Shown piece after piece: positions 10,233-25,200 of a DNA stretch of 64,000 nucleotides. The notes beneath the pieces are model-generated. The model searched no databases and was not told the DNA's origin. It saw only the letters and a program-made list of their open reading frames with translations. Both the position numbers and the translations under genes were made by a program. Source of the DNA: Lyophyllum atratum (lineage: Eukaryota > Basidiomycota > Agaricomycetes > Agaricales > Lyophyllaceae); contig JACGCN010000002.1 of NCBI GenBank assembly GCA_014905825.1, positions 3,038,001-3,102,000 of the forward strand. Reading direction: 5' to 3'. How positions within the stretch are numbered: position 1 is the stretch's first letter; each line of letters opens with the position of its first letter.

Positions 10233-10280
10233 GACGTACACATTTGGAGTCTCCTGTTCGATCCAATGAGGTCAAAGTGG
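10233..10280 (+). pseudogene. possible tRNA-Tyr 3'-half remnant
   Basis: The run GTCTCCTGTTCGATCCAATG at about 10250 resembles the 3' half of the Tyr genes (GTCGCCTGTTCGATCCAGGC). The anticodon arm and 5' half are not recognisable. It may be a decayed third copy or a chance B-box-like sequence. Confidence 0.25.
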
Positions 10281-10663
10281 CTGTAAGACTGGGTGATTTT
10301 TTGTTCTTGATGTAGCATCAAGTGTGTACGCTCGGCTTGTGATCCTCTTGATGTCGTCAGCTCATCTGAGCCCATTGAACCAGGCATGAACGGTCTCTTG
10401 AGTCTTAGGGCTTGAAATGAATGTATGCCATCCATCAGCGCACTCAGGCCGGAAATAGGACTGCACTCCGAAATACCACGGGAGTAGTTGACTTGTAGGA
10501 TGTGAATATCAACTTCTGATACAACCCTCTATCAACCCTCTATCATCAAATAGAGTTCCGATTATTGAGCAAACCTCAGGGCGTCAAAAGGATTGGTGGT
10601 ATCATGTTATTATGCAGCATAAGATCCAGAGAAAAGGTACCGAAATTAACTAAGACAGATACA

Positions 10664-13012
10664 CTATGCACTCTTCTCCTCCATATATTCAACCTTCTGC
10701 AAACACGAGCCTGGTCAGCAAGGGCTAAGAATAAGTGATGCAGGCTACTCACGGGCTCATGGGTACCCTTGACATGGCTGGCGAAGGTCTCGTTGCCGGC
10801 AAGGAGCTGCTTGCCGTATGCCTCGGAGTTGATGACTATTGAAAGAGATGGTGAGACCGGTGTTCATGGGGACGAAATATCAACGTACTGCTCGACTCGC
10901 GGTAGAGGAGATCGATCTGCTCAAGGGACAGACCCTTTGTCTCGGGGATGAAGAAGTATCTAAACGTCGGGTATGGCGCGCATCAGTGAGGGGTGTTCAG
11001 GGCGACGGTATCAAACGAACGCTTGCTTACGTGAAGATGAAACATCCAACACATGTGGAACCCCAGATGAAGAACACCTTGACTCCGAGATTGGCGGTCT
11101 TGATACCGTTGATGCCGGTCGTCGTGGGGTTGACGAGGTACGGGGTGGCGTACCCGATACCGAAGTTCCAGAGCCAGTTGCTGGCGACACTGAGGGACAT
11201 TCCCTTGGCACGGATGTGGAGGGGCTGGAAGATATGATGTTAGAGGCGGGCGAGATTGTCAATTTGGGCTGTGGGCGACTCACGAAGATTTCACCGGTGA
11301 CGACCCAGGCGACGGGACCCCAAGATGTGGCGAAGAACGCAATGTAGATGCAGACAAATGCGATGAGGACACGTTGCGCGGGCAAGTTCACAGAGTGATC
11401 GAGTTGAATGTGGCCAGCAGTGACACCAACCTAGGAAGGAAAATGCACGGTTCAACCCGTGTTCGGTGGTTTGAGGGTGAAGGGAACTTACGATGGCGAC
11501 AATGAACTCGCAAAGGCACATGCCAATGGCACCGATGAGCAGAAGACGCCTGCGACCGACCCTGTCGATGAGTTGGATGCCGACGATGGTGCTAGCCGTG
11601 TTGACAACATCGCAGATAATGGTGATGATGAAGGGGTTGGCGATACCGGCAGACTTGAAGAACGTGGTGCCGTAGTAGACTGTTGTAGGGTCTATTAGTA
11701 CGAGTAAAGGGTGAAGGGCGTGAAAAATGAAACCTACAGATGAAGTTGATACCGGTGAGTTGTTGCCACTGTACAACGGGTCAGATATGGGGAGCATGTA
11801 TGAAGACGATAAATACTGACTCCTTGGAGGAGCATACCGGTCCATGTCCTGAGACCGTTCTTGCCCTCATTGTTGCGGAAGCAATCAAGGTACGAGCCGC
11901 TGCCAAGGGCACGATCGGCCTCGAGGGTAGCCATGATCTCCTCGAATTCGACGTCGACTTCGGGAGAGTTGGGGGGTTGAGTGAGCAGACGTCCAAGGGC
12001 GATGCGGCCAGCTTCTTCGCGTCCCTTCTTGAGCAGGAATCGAGGAGATTCAGGGAGGAAGAACTATTCGAGTGTTAGCCGAGAGCGCTTGCGGGGAAAC
12101 GAAATACACACCATGCCAAGGGAGAGAACAGCAGCCCAGGCGAATTGAACAGCGATGGGAGTCCTCCATGAGCTGTGGCTTTGCTGGGCCTTGGTGGCGT
12201 TGAGGACGATGGCGGCAAGAAGAGCACCAACGGTAACTGGGTGGAAAAATAAGGTTAGTGAGGTACATGAAAAATCGAGACCGTCACTGACTGGCAAGTT
12301 GGTAAAGGCCGACGATCAATCCACGAATGTTCTTGGGGGCACACTCAGACTGGTACATGGGAACAAGGCAGGAAACGAGGCCGACGCCCAATCCAGCGAT
12401 GACTAAAAATGGGCATCATGAGATCCATCCTTGAAAGGAATAATGAGACAGGTACTCACCACGTCCGACGACAAATGTTGCCCAGGTGGTATCGAGTTGG
12501 AGGCCCACACCAAGACAGAAGACACCGCACGAAGCGATGATACCCCATTTACGGCCAATTATATCACCCATAGGGTAAGCGAGCAAGGCTCCGAAGAACG
12601 TTCCCGCCGAGAGGATAGAAACCTGGCATCTGATCAGCTTTTTAAACGTGGACCAGAATATAAGTGACTTACGACCAAACTCTGTTGATCTGTGGGAAGG
12701 TAGTAACCGAGGTCGCCAACCTTATCGAAAGTGCCGAAAGTGTGCAACCAATCATCCATAACGATGATACCACCGATGGTTCCGGTGTCGTATCTGAATA
12801 GGAGTCATTGTTAGGGCGAAAAGAGGGCGCGAAGGAGAGGGGAAGCGTACCCGAAGAGAATACCACCGAAGGCTTTCAGAGGACCATGTTCAGTTAACAA
12901 GCGCGCAAAGAGATGCTCTGAATAACATACCGGCAAAGGCAGACATAACTACCGACCAGAACAGGGAGTGCGACGACACCCCGCTGCCTGAACCTCCTGG
13001 TCCGCCACCCAT
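10664..13012 (-). CDS. MFS sugar porter (hexose transporter family)
   Basis: Plasma-membrane proton-coupled or facilitative sugar transporter of MFS family 2.A.1.1; about 530 aa with 12 expected helices, in roughly ten short exons. The start at 13010-13012 gives [11 protein letters not shown], then [12 protein letters not shown] in the first helix. Further motifs, in order: GDIIGRKWG (loop 2-3 GRK signature), [28 protein letters not shown] before the central loop, [12 protein letters not shown] in helix 7 (QQxxGxN, sugar site), [26 protein letters not shown] and [14 protein letters not shown]. The C-terminus ends EYMEEKSA before TAG at 10664-10666. The sugar cannot be told from sequence. Confidence 0.93.
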
Positions 13013-16000
13013 TGTTTCACTAAGATGTGTATGAAGGGTGAAAGTTCAAGATGGTGGTGTACACGCCAAATTGCTGACGCTGAGGTGGGGGTAGGTCGCA
13101 AAACCCGGGGCCGGCCAGGGGGTTTAAATAATACGGAAGCTGAGGACTCAGGGACCCGACCAGCTAGGAGGAATTCTTGGAAGGAGTTATTTTTAGATCG
13201 ATATGAAACTCGAAAATTACGCCGCCATGCGTTGATGGCAAGATGAAAGTTGACCGATCGATGGTTGTTGGGAGGAAGACAAAAGCACATGGAATTTTAA
13301 AAGCATTCGCAAGTGTTCCTGAGGTATAGAAGACTCGACGCGCTCTGAACGATTCAGAATGCAAGACTTGCCTGAGTGAATAAGACCAGATAAGACCGCG
13401 GCCAACATGTCGCACATAGCATTTCCGGACCAGTTAGCCCGCTTAGTCTGTGGCCCGAGATCCGGGGTGCTTACTGCAGCGATGAATTTAGACGGGGAAT
13501 GTACCTTAAAGTGTGGAGAGTGCCCTCAAGGACCCCATCCACCCCAGTGACAAATGTTCAGGCTGTGACTGATCAGGACTGATCATGCGAAAACCTGGGA
13601 AAAACTGTTCTGGAAAACAAATTCCCCATGGTACACAGGTGCGGGAGGGTGCGGGGCGCTACCCGATCCTTGATGTATGAAGAGCAGTTCAAACATTCCA
13701 AACAAGACCTAACGGGAAGAGACAACAAGCATGAAAGAATGTTGACGCAACGCCAAGCTCCGTTCCCGACGCTCAGTCTGTTCACGTCTGTTTTCAACCC
13801 GACTTCGGAGGCGGCTATTCTCCCCTCCGTTGGAACCTCCGGTTTGTCGTCCTCGCCTCGGGGGATACGCTTACATAGCATAAGGATCTGTAACTTTTTC
13901 ACATGGTCTTGGTATTCTCAGGGATGATCGATGATCAAGGAAACCCTAGTGGGTCTTCGAAATGCGCCGACATGGCTTTGTATTGAAGCTTCTGTAAACA
14001 ATCTAGGTCCTTCTACGTCTGCCTCGAAGTCATGGACAAGTTAGTCTAAACTGCGGCATACATATATGTGAGAGTCACAACTTTTTTTTGATGAAGACTT
14101 GGCCTGTCTGCCAAGCATGGATATGGCTAAATATAGCTTTATGCTTGGATCTAACCGAACTCCGCGATGGAACAGGTGCTGGTCCGTGCTGGTGCAGGAC
14201 TGGTAATTGACAGGAGCCTAATACTCGCGCCTAAAATTACCTTTGCATATGGAACAAGCTGATGCAACGTCCAGGCCATGCTTTCATTTCATTCAATAAT
14301 CAACGCAAATCAGTGTCTCCACCTTGTCGCCGAACGGGACTCATACCTCTCACAACCCGTAACTCTGTCTCCCACTGGACTAATCGGGGACGCATGGAAC
14401 GAATTTCGAAACTCTAAACGATCGATCGACTGAATTTGACTGGTCTAGATTTCCCTGTAGTGAAGGAAGCTTTACCGTCTTTCAAGGTACCTGGCACGAG
14501 CGGGTGCACTTCCCGTCGTCGTCCATCGTCTTCGGGCTAACGGCCAAGCTCGGCCAAGGCAATCGTCTCACCTCAGAATGACGACCAGCGTCGCCTCCGG
14601 ATTTCTGGTTGGCAGATCCCAGAATTTCAATGTCGGGGGCAGTCGAAAACCGAGCTCCACGTTGCCAAGGTCTCTCGCCATAGCTCGCCATGTACACTTC
14701 GCGGCAGTCTCAGAAATTATTCACCGAGGCACCCGGAAGTAGGTGGTGCCTGACCTCGAGACTCCACCTCATTCTGAACTCGAGGACTTTTAAAGAACAC
14801 CACTTTTACAAGATTTTAAGATCAGCGAATGCAAACGAGTCCTTCGCTAATCCTCCACGGACGCTATTCATCAAAGAATGTGCCTTACGCTCAAGGAATA
14901 AGCTGACAAAATAAGCGGCAAATTGAGTGCTGTGTGGTGTGTTTTCCACGACACTCGCATCTCACATGGTTCTAGGAACCCAAGCACGCCATCGATCGTA
15001 GAGTCGATGTAGCGCAGTGGACGAGCTTCACTCGGTCGTTAGATCTTGAGAGCCTAGGGACAAATCGATAAATGAGCGAATTGGAATCCTCCAATTATGA
15101 GACATGAATACTGGAATAACGAGACTTCAAGCCACCTACTATGCGCGCTCTCACTGGCGCCCGGCGATCGATGAGCTACCACCCTCGGCTCAAGCACGGC
15201 CTCCACTTCGAGCAAGTCCTTCACAGAAAATGTAGGCCTCAGGCCTCTTTTGGTACTTCTGCCCGAGATGTTTCGACGCCGTTGCATCAGGGTGCTCCAC
15301 AGATCAGGAGCAGAGCGCTATTAGAATGGACGGACCCCCTTTTCTTGAAATAGAACTTGATTGGAGCTTGTTGGCCGAGGTGACTTGCCTTTGGACGCCT
15401 GCTGGGGTTATCAAAGCTCCATACTTAGACCGCCAGCATCTAATGGGCTGCTGATCACCATATGCCTCCGTCTGTCAGTGGGCGCACCTTCGTCAGGCGC
15501 AGGCTCTCAAGCCCACGAGCAGAACATTATCATCGACGGTACAAAAGCTCTTACGACCATCCAGCCGTTGTCTGAACACTAGACCACTGATAGACCCCAC
15601 AAGCATTTTTACCTATAAATGTTTGGGTGACCACTTACTGTCGCTGAAATAGAAACCCTGTCACAATCGTGCCGCTCTCTATCTCCTCACCAGCCGGTCT
15701 GACGCCCACAAAACGGCTGTCACCGATCGACTCTGCTTCCCGCCGTACAACATGCACGATCGATAGGTCGTAGCATAAAGGAGAGAAGCAACGCTCCATA
15801 GAAGCCTCATGATGACCACAATCATATTGCAGTGATGAGCCATATCTGCGGGCTGGGGAGCAGCGTCAGATGCATTAACGTGATGCCAGCGTGCGACAGA
15901 GATGGAAGAGCCATGCAAATTATGTCGCTGTAGCGAAAGAAACGACGAGAGAAAAAAAGACTATAATGACCAACACTGTACAACAGCCAGAAAAACAGGA
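13013..16000. other. 3-kb intergenic region, no gene supported
   Basis: Longest empty stretch of the first 25 kb. The first several hundred bases should be the transporter promoter. Only short open frames without family features are found on either strand, with stops scattered in all frames, and no tRNA or terminal repeats were seen. A decayed mobile element or a non-coding RNA gene cannot be excluded by eye. Confidence 0.5.
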
Positions 16001-19000
16001 TCAAGCCACGTCTACTAGCACCCCCTCAGACGCCTGTCTAATTTGCTCCTCTGTCAATGCAACACATCAGCGTTATCGAAGACGTTATCGAAGAGTAGAG
16101 GGAAGATCGAAGGCTACTCACCAGCAGCCAACGCATCCTCCCAGCCCTCCTCAAAGAGTTCCGGGTTAGCGCTGGGGTCAGCGATGGACGCAGCGATTTT
16201 CGGCCGTTTTTGAAGGTCGGCTTTCCATGCTTCTACGGCTTTTGGTGCTTGGCTACGAGGAATATAGTAAGACGCGTGGTTGGAGCGGTGGGGCGGGTCG
16301 AAACGTACCTTGGTGCATACGTGCGCGCAAACAACGCCGCCTCAGGCGCCCGCTGCGTCTTGACAAGCAGATCCACACACGCATTCGCATCGCCGAGCTG
16401 GAACCTCGTCGCAAACGCCAGGTTATTTTGGCCCTTCTCCTCTGTACCCCGCGATAGAGCTCAGCTATCAATGTTTGAAAACGAAGAAAAGAGAGAACGA
16501 ACCAGCTTTATCCGCCAACGCCTGCAACCCCACCCGATCACCAGTCGCCATAAGCAGGAGCATCAACGCGCTCAGATCGCCCGCCTTGTCGAAGCATTCC
16601 CTTGCAAGGTCGAAGCGCCACACGGCCAGCGCGCGGTCTCCGAGAGCCTTCCACTTGAGTTCGGCCTCGAGCTCGGGCACGTCGCGCGCGATCTCGAGCG
16701 CGGTGTCGAGGTCGTCCAGCTGGAGCGCGAGGTCGAATTTATGGTCCGAGTCGGTGGTCACCTGGATTGCGAGCTCCTTGAGGTCTAGATGCGGGTGAAA
16801 TCGTCAGTCTCGGGTTGTGGGCGGTGACTGAGGAAAGTATGCACCTTTGCTCTCTAGGAATCGGGCGACCTTGTTCAGCTGGTCCTTCGGCAGGGTAGGG
16901 AGGATCTCCGCTGCGGCCTCCATGTCGCCGCGAAGGATTGCCGTCTGGTACTCGACGACGCTGAGGGAGAGGGAGTACCCGTAGATGTGTAGGTCCTTGT
17001 CTGCGAGGTAGACACGGTTGTGCGCGGGCATGTAGCCGAGGAGGAAGAGGGGGCTGTTGCCAGGACGTTACAGCCTGAGATGCATTCTGAGTGGGGAGAG
17101 CAGACTTACGTGTCGAAGGGGCTGATGGTATATGATTCATTGCCGACGAAGTAGCAGAGGCGATTGTTTGAGGTGGTGTATATGAAGCAGTCGCCAACCC
17201 ATTTGGCCGTCTTGACACTAGAGGACGAGGGTGATTAGCACTAAAAGTATGGTTCTAGTGTAAGAGGGCTCACCCTTCAGATACATCTGCGATGACCTCG
17301 AAAGCCTCTTCAACGCCTTCATCTGTAATCTCTGTACCCTCCTCCAGCTTGGCGGCGTACGCGTCCCGGTCAAAGCGTAGGATATAGAAAGAGTCGTCGG
17401 CGGTGATGGCGACGAGTGAGCCAGTTCCAGACCAGAACACCTAGGCCAGTGTCAGCAACTCTATCTCGCAATGTAATCGCCACACTTACATTCTTCGCAT
17501 CCACATCAATCCGCCTAACGATGTCTCCTGTCTCCCAATCCCAGAACATCACGAACCCAGCACCTCTAGCACCAAGCAACGTGCCTCCATGCAGCCCATC
17601 GATCCCCCAGCTCCCAGCGCCCTTCATTCCTGCGCCCGGACGCTCCCGGAAGTTCTTGTACACCTTCAGCTTCACCTTATTCTCCAGCACAGCATATGTA
17701 TTCGAATCGGGCGCCCACGCAAACGAGATGCCGTTCCCAAACGCTTTGTTGCGCCATGCCAGCGCCGTGTACGTGATGTGCTCGCCGTCGCCGACTACCG
17801 TCACGAAACGGCCGTTCGGTGAGTGCATGAGGGACTGCGCGAAGACTTCCGTCGACCCGATCTCCTTGACGCTGAGCGGGAGACGTGCGCCATCCGTCTG
17901 CACTGCGTCGTCCTCGTGCAGGAGTTGCAGGTTCCCGGAGAGTACATCGTGGTTGCGGGTGTACACGAGCTTCCCGGAGGGGTCCATGCTAAATGTCGGC
18001 TCGTCGCGTCCGAGCTTGATCACGACCACACCTTCGTCGAACCCGACTGCCACCTCGTTAGCATCCTTGCGCAGCGCCGTGCACCACGCCCGCTCCAAAG
18101 CGTAGCTGAGGGTGTTCTCGATGCGGTACGTGCCGCTGTTCCAGATCTTGATCGTCCCGTCCTCGCTGCCTGAGATGATGATAGGCAAGTTGGGGTGGAA
18201 GACGGCGAAGGAGACGTTGTTCGTGTGGCCCTCCATTGTTTGTACGCAGCTCTTGCTGAGGTAGTCCCATACCTTGACGGTCTTGTCGTCGCCGGTGGTG
18301 ACGAGGTAGGGCTTGTCGGCGCCGGGGTAGAAATCGACGTAATTGACGCCCTTTTCGTGCGCGTCCATGGTGAAGTTGGCGGTGGAGGAGCCGATGGACC
18401 ACATCTTGATGGTGCGGTCGAGGCAGGCGGAGGCGAAGGTGTTGGAGTCCTTGGGGTTGAAGGCGAGGTTCATGATGTAGTGTGTGTGGCCTTCGTAGAC
18501 CTGTAGGGTGTAAATATACAACCAATACTGTTAGAATAGATACTCACCTGAATGTTCTTCCAGCCCTTCTCCCAGTCCCAAGCCTTGATCGTCATGTCGT
18601 CACTTCCGGTAAGCACGATGCTCGCAGTCGGGTGTACGGTAAGACATCGAATGTAGTCTGGGTGGGCTTCAAAGGCCGCCACCTTCTCGTGTGTGTTATA
18701 GTTGAAGACGCGCAGCTGGAAGTCATCCGATCCAGCCACGAACCAGTTCTTCCGCGCGATAAACTTGACACAGCGCACTGGGACCTCGGCAACCTCAAAG
18801 GTCTTTACGATGGCCCCCGTTTCATGGTTATATATGTTCACTGTGCCATTATAGAGACCAGATAGTAGCCAGGGTTCTGTAGGATGAAAGTCGACGCCCT
18901 TGACACGATCTGACCGAGAAAATAGTTTTCGCTGCAAGTAGTGCTCAACAAATCGGAATATGCAGGGTTGTTTCTCTACATACATTGACTTCAAAGAGCA

Positions 19001-19001
19001 T
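16001..19001 (-). CDS. SEC27: coatomer subunit beta' (COPI, SEC27)
   Basis: WD-repeat subunit of the COPI coat for Golgi-to-ER vesicles; its N-terminal propeller binds KKxx cargo tails. The start at 18999-19001 opens an 18-nt exon (MLFEVN) spliced to [20 protein letters not shown]. Repeats follow: [44 protein letters not shown], then in the large exon 18500-17460 [31 protein letters not shown] and [11 protein letters not shown]. After the propellers comes the helical part: [27 protein letters not shown] sequence at about 16690 and the [18 protein letters not shown] block. The last exon ends EGVLVDVA before TGA at 16001-16003. The length and order fit yeast Sec27. Confidence 0.96.
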
Positions 19002-19204
19002 TCTGGTGCTCTGAAAGGAGGGTAGAGAGAGAGAGAGAAAGTGGTATATACCAGTCGACGTGGAGTCCCAAATGGAATTTTCTCACGTGCCCTCTGGCGA
19101 GAATTGGCCGTTTACCCGTTGCTTAGCATTCTTCGCATCTTTCTTCCTTCCTCATCGTTCTGCACAGCGGCCAGCGGGTCCGCCTTCCCTCCTTACCTCA
19201 GGCT

Positions 19205-22200
19205 ATGGCCTCCAACACTACGCAGGCTGTTGCCTCTGGCGACCTAGTAGACCTCGTCTCCTCGTCGGGCGCAGCAACCATCTACCCTTCTGATGATGCA
19301 ATTCTCGCGGTGCTCCAAGCTCGCTTTCGTGCCGACTTACCCTATACCAGGATTGGCGCAACCAATCTTGTGGTTGTGAATCCTTATAAAACTCTCGCCA
19401 ATGTCAACGACATTAGTGCCAAGGACTATGAGGAGCGGTCCTACAAAGACACCAGTTTACCCATGGTCGACTCCGCTAAACCTCTCCAGCCTCATCTCTA
19501 TGACTTGGCTGCGAGAGTATACCTTCTCATGCGGCGCAGAAACGAGTCTCAAGCTGTTCTTGCGAGGTAGGTTGAGACGTCCATGGGAATATACGCGGGC
19601 TCACCGTCATCATTCATGCAGGGGAATAACGGGGTCTGGTAAAAGTTCAAGTCTACGCCTCTTCGTCAATCAAGTCCTGCGCCTCTCGACGCATTCCAGG
19701 AAGGAGGCCAAGGTCGCTGAACAAATCAAGGCTGTCAATGTCGTACTTGACTCCTTCGGCAACGCCAAAACACTCATGAACCCCAACGCCTCCCGCCACG
19801 GCCGCTATCTCGAGCTCCACTTCAATGAACGTGGTCGCATCAGCTCGTCCAAAATCCTCACCTACGGTCTCGACAAGTCACGGCTCAACCGTCTCACCCA
19901 CGAAGAGCGGTCATATCATGTTTTCTATCAGCTCATCGCCGGCGCAACCACCACAGAGAGGGACCACTTCAACCTTGAAGACCCCTCGGACTACGCTCTC
20001 CTCGCCTCCTCAGGCACCTATCGTCTCCCATCGGGCCCCTTTAGTGACGATTCCATCGGGATGTCTGAGCTCCGCGCGGCAATGCGCATCCTCGGATTCA
20101 AACAGAAACACATGGCCTCTATCTTTAGCATCCTAGTTGCCATTCTCCTCCTGGGCAACCTCCAGTTCCAGAATGGAGATGCCCACGATGTGTCCGCGTA
20201 CATCCACAACACGCATGTCCTCGACCATGTGGCCCGCCTCCTGGGTACCACGCCCGACGACCTCAGTCAGGTTCTGACCAACAAGACCAGCTACGTCCGC
20301 AAGGAGCTGTATACCGTCCTGCTTAACGCGGAGCAGAGCTCTGCCCAGCGCGACCAATGCGTGCGCGACCTATACTCGATTCTCTTCGCCTTCGTTGTAG
20401 AGACGGCGAATCATAGACTAGCCCCTAGTGCCAAGGATCCGCCTCCCCATAGCCAAATCGTCACCCTCGATCAGCCCGGCTTCCAGACTCGTGGGCCGGC
20501 CGGCACGAGCTCCATGTCTCTTACCGGCACCACGCCCCTTGTTTCCGTTTACGGCCAAAACACCATCCACGAGTTTTGCATCAACTTTTGCGACGAGTTG
20601 TTGCAGTCGTATGTCCTCCGCAACACGTTTGAGGACACGGTGGGGTACAACGCCGCGATGGCGAGTGATGGGATTGCACTGCCCTCGGTTGCAACTATGG
20701 ACAATGGCGCTTGCATTGAGCTCCTGCGGGGTGTACCCTTGAGCGAACGTTCGCAGCGGAAGCCGGGTGGACTGCTTGGTATCCTGAACAAGAGCTGCTC
20801 GTCGTACAAGTCTGGCAAGGGCGGTGACCACCGCGATGAAGACATGCTCCAAGAGCTAGTTTCGAAGTTTGGCGTTCACGCGTCATTCGTCACCAACCCT
20901 GGCAGTGCCGCCGACCGGACCCTATTCGGCATCAATCACTACTCCGGTCCCGTTTCGTACGACATCACCGGTTTCGTTGAGAAGGATAGCGATCTCCTGG
21001 ACTCGGCCTTTGTCTCCCTCCTCCGCAACTCGGCTGATCCGTTCGTGTCGAAGCTCCTCTCTGGACCCAGTCTCGCTGCCGAGCGCCATTACAAGGACGA
21101 GAACACTATCGTCCAAGCTCAAGTTTCCTCGCGGCCTCTTCGCCAGCCCACGCCCATCCCATCACCTACCGGCGAACTCCCCGAAGAGCATCAACGCCTC
21201 GACCCGGGAAAGACCTACCCCGTCACCGCGCAGCTCAACTTCACCCTCTCCGAGATCTTCGCCAGCCTCGACCGCACACGACTCTGGAACCTCGCGTGCA
21301 TCCGGCCCAACGACTCCGGCTCCCCCAACTCCTTCGACAAGCGCCGGGTCAAGGCCCAGATCCGCGCCTTGCTCCTACCGGACGTCGCAGCGCGCCGGAG
21401 TGCCGAATACGTCGCGGATTATGAGATTGCGACGTTCTGCGAGCGGTATGTGCCTACTATGCGTGGGTCGGAGGAGGAGCGGATTACGCAGTGTGCGCGT
21501 GCGAATGGGTGGCTTGAGGGTGCGGACTTTGCGCGTGGGGGCGGGCGGATATGGTTGTCGTATAGTGCGTGGAAGATGGTTGAGGACACCGTCAGGGCGG
21601 TGGAGAAGGAGCAGAAGAGGTCGAGAGACGATGAGGATGATGAGGGGAGTGTGATGCCGGATGATGGGACGGAGTATACGCATGGTGATAACGGCGGGCT
21701 GGCGCCGGGGCAGCAGTCGGGTTACTTTAATGAGAGCGCGGATAACTTGTTGACAGGGGCGGATGGATCGCCGTTCCAGGATCGGAGTGGGGAGTATGGC
21801 GCGGGGGGACTGAATACGCCTGGTGCGGGTGCTCGCGGATTCGATGGCTCGCCGGGTGGGTGGGACGAGGACGACAAGAAGGGAGGTGCGCCGCCGTATT
21901 CGCCGGTGGGCAAGACGGAGGAAGTGGTGGTCAAGGATTCGACGAATGCAGTGGAGCAGGTTCCGACTAGTAAGGCGCGGCGGCGTTGGCTGTGGTTGGT
22001 CTGGGGGTGCACATGGTGGGTGCCGAACTGGTTTATGACCCACTTGGGCCGCATGAAACGCCCGGATATCCGCATCGCGTGGCGCGAGAAGCTTACCATC
22101 TGTCTGCTCATCCTCCTTCTTAACGGTGTCGTCATCTTCTACATTGTCGAATTTGGCCGCCTTCTATGTCCCAACTTCGACAAGGCATGGGCGCTGAATG

Positions 22201-25200
22201 AGGTTGCGCAGCATCAGGGCCAGGATGACTATTGGGTTACGATACAAGGCACCGTGTATGATGTGTCGAACTTTGTCCTCGGACAACATAGCGACATTGT
22301 TGGCCAGCCAAGCAACGGCGCAGACACACTCGAGACCCTTGCAGGACAGGATTTGACAGAGTACTTCCCGGTGCCGTTGACCCTTGGATGCCCTGACCTC
22401 GTGACGGATAATACCATGGTGCTTACGGTCAAGAACACTACCATCACGCAACCGCAGGCCAAACATGTGTCTGGCGCTATGCAGGGGGTTTCGAGGGCTT
22501 TGCATGCAGACAATTGGTATACGTCTACTTTCTTAACGACGATGAAGGACTATAGGAAGGGCCCATTGGTCTATGAGAAGAAGACAATCGCTGCGGAAGC
22601 CGCTGATACTGGTACCGCAAAGTTCGTCTGCCACTTCCTTGTTTTTTTTTTTTGGAGTTTCTGACTTGTCATATTACATCTTCATAGGATCTGGGCCATT
22701 TGGGACAACTCTTTATACGACCTGACAGACTATTTCCATACACAGACCATGAACCCTTCCTCAACTTCCACCTCGCAGTTCCTCAACTCTGACATAACGG
22801 ACCTGTTCTCCCAGCGCTCTGGGCAGGATATCACCAAGCCCCTGACCACCATATTGGCGGCGCTCCCTGAGCAGACGCGTATGCAGAACGTTGCATGTCT
22901 CAAGAACGTGTTCAAGATTGGGGAGGTAGACTTTAGGAAGACGGCACGGTGCCAAGTCCAGAATTACATGCTGATCGTCGTGTCCGCTATTTTGATGGGC
23001 TCGGTGGCGTTGAAATGTATGGGCATTGTTATTGTATAGGGTGCAATCACTGATAACTTTGTCTATTTTAGTCTTGGCCGCACTTCAATTTGGAAGCAAG
23101 CGATCGCCCGAGACCCAGGACAAATTCGTTCTCTGCCAGGTGCCGTGTTACACTGAAGGCGAGGACTCCCTCCGGCGTACCATTGACTCTCTCGCGGCGC
23201 TCAATTATGATGATAAGCGGAAGCTGATCTTCATCATCTGCGATGGAAACATTATCGGAAGCGGCAACGATCGGACGACACCCCGGATTGTGCTCGATAT
23301 TCTGGGCATCGATCCGAAGTTGGACCCCGAGCCGTTGCTCTTCAAGTCGGTTGGTGAAGGCTCCAAGGCCCTCAATTATGGCAAGGTCTACTCTGGGCTT
23401 TACGAGTTCGAGGGTCACGTCGTTCCGTGAGTTTGACTCACTGAATTGCTACATGAACTGTGCCTCATGACTTTCCTTAGCTACATGGTCGTCGTCAAAG
23501 TCGGCAAGCCAACGGAACGATCGAAGCCTGGCAATCGTGGCAAGCGAGACAGTCAAATCCTGCTGCTTCATTACCTGAACAGAGTTCATTTCGACGCCCC
23601 TATGTCTCCTCTGGAGCTCGAGATCTATCATCAAATGCGCAACGTCATTGGGATCGATCCCGCGTTTTACGAGTACATCTTCACGATCGATGCTGATACT
23701 GTATGTCCAAGTCTTTCCTTTCAGGGACTCCATACTGACATGATCTATATAGACGGTTACACCTGATGCTTTGAATCGACTCGTCGCCACCTCAGCCGAT
23801 GATCAGAGCATCATTGGGGTGTGTGGAGAAACGAAGCTTCAGAACGAGGAAGGCTCTTGGTGGACGATGATCCAGGTTTACGAATACTACATCTCTCACC
23901 ATCTCTCCAAGGCTTTCGAGAGTCTTTTCGGCTCCGTTACCTGTCTTCCCGGTTGTTTCACCCTCTACCGTATCCGCACCGCCGACAAAGGACGCCCTAT
24001 CATCATTTCCAACCGCATCATTGACGAGTACGCGGAGCCCAACGTCGATACGTTACACAAGAAGAATTTGTTCTCACTTGGTGAAGATCGGTTCTTGACG
24101 ACGTTGCTGATGAAGCATTTCCCCACGTTCAAGACCAAGTTCTGTCCCGATGCCCTCGCTCATACCGTGGCACCCGAATCTTGGCGCATCCTGTTTTCGC
24201 AGCGTCGTCGATGGATTAACTCGACAGTGCATAATTTGTGCGAGCTCGTCCTGCTCCCTGAGCTTTTCGGCTTCTGCTGCTTCTCCATGCGTTTCTTTGT
24301 CTTTATAGATCTCGTCGGTACCCTCGTGAGTGATCATGCCTTGAACCCGAGTTTCTCCTTTGTAACCCTGTTGATTCGCAGATCCTACCAGCCACTGTCG
24401 TTTATGTATGTCTCCGTTCACATGCCTACCAGCCTGTCAAATGCTGATCCTGCCGTTATAGTTGGTTTATTTAATCATCGTCGTTTCCACCGGCAACGCT
24501 GCATTGCCTACGATTGCTATTGCCATGATCGCAGTCACATACGGTTTGCAGGTCAGTATTTTTAACATGCTTGTCTTCCACGATACTGACTTTTACCTTT
24601 AGGCTATCATCTTTATTCTGAAACGGGAGTTCATGCTTTGCGGTTGGATGGTTGTTTACATTCTTTCGTAAGTTCTGCCTCGTCAATGCATCTGAATATA
24701 ATAGTCTGACATCCAAACAGATATCCGGTCTACAGTTTCTTCCTTCCGGTCTATTCATTCTGGTGCATGGACGAATTCGGTTGGGGTAACACGCGTTTGG
24801 TCATCGGTGAGGGCAAGGACAAGAAGGTCATTATCAATGAGGATGAGAAGTTTGATGATTCGATGATACCCCTCAAGAAGTTCAGCGGTGAGTCGCACCT
24901 TTCTAACATCAGTCGTAATGACTTACAAACCATCTTCAGAATACGAAGCAGAGGCTTGGGAAACTGGAACCCGTCACTCAGACGATACTGGCTACAACAG
25001 CAAGCCTCAATCTCGCCGGCCACCTCGCTCAAGAGAAGAATCGCCGCATACGTACCAGGAAGCCTCTCAATCGGGTGATTACTATCGCGATACGAACTTG
25101 ACGTTCAACAACAGTTCGAATCCCAACCTACGATTGGGTGGCAGCCAGCACTCTCATAGTAATGTCTCGCATCACCAACCGATGGGGCCGCAGTACGGCG

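Noticed and set aside
13013..16000. Possible hidden gene or element in the 3-kb gap
   Set aside because: No domains, terminal repeats or tRNA signals could be seen on either strand.
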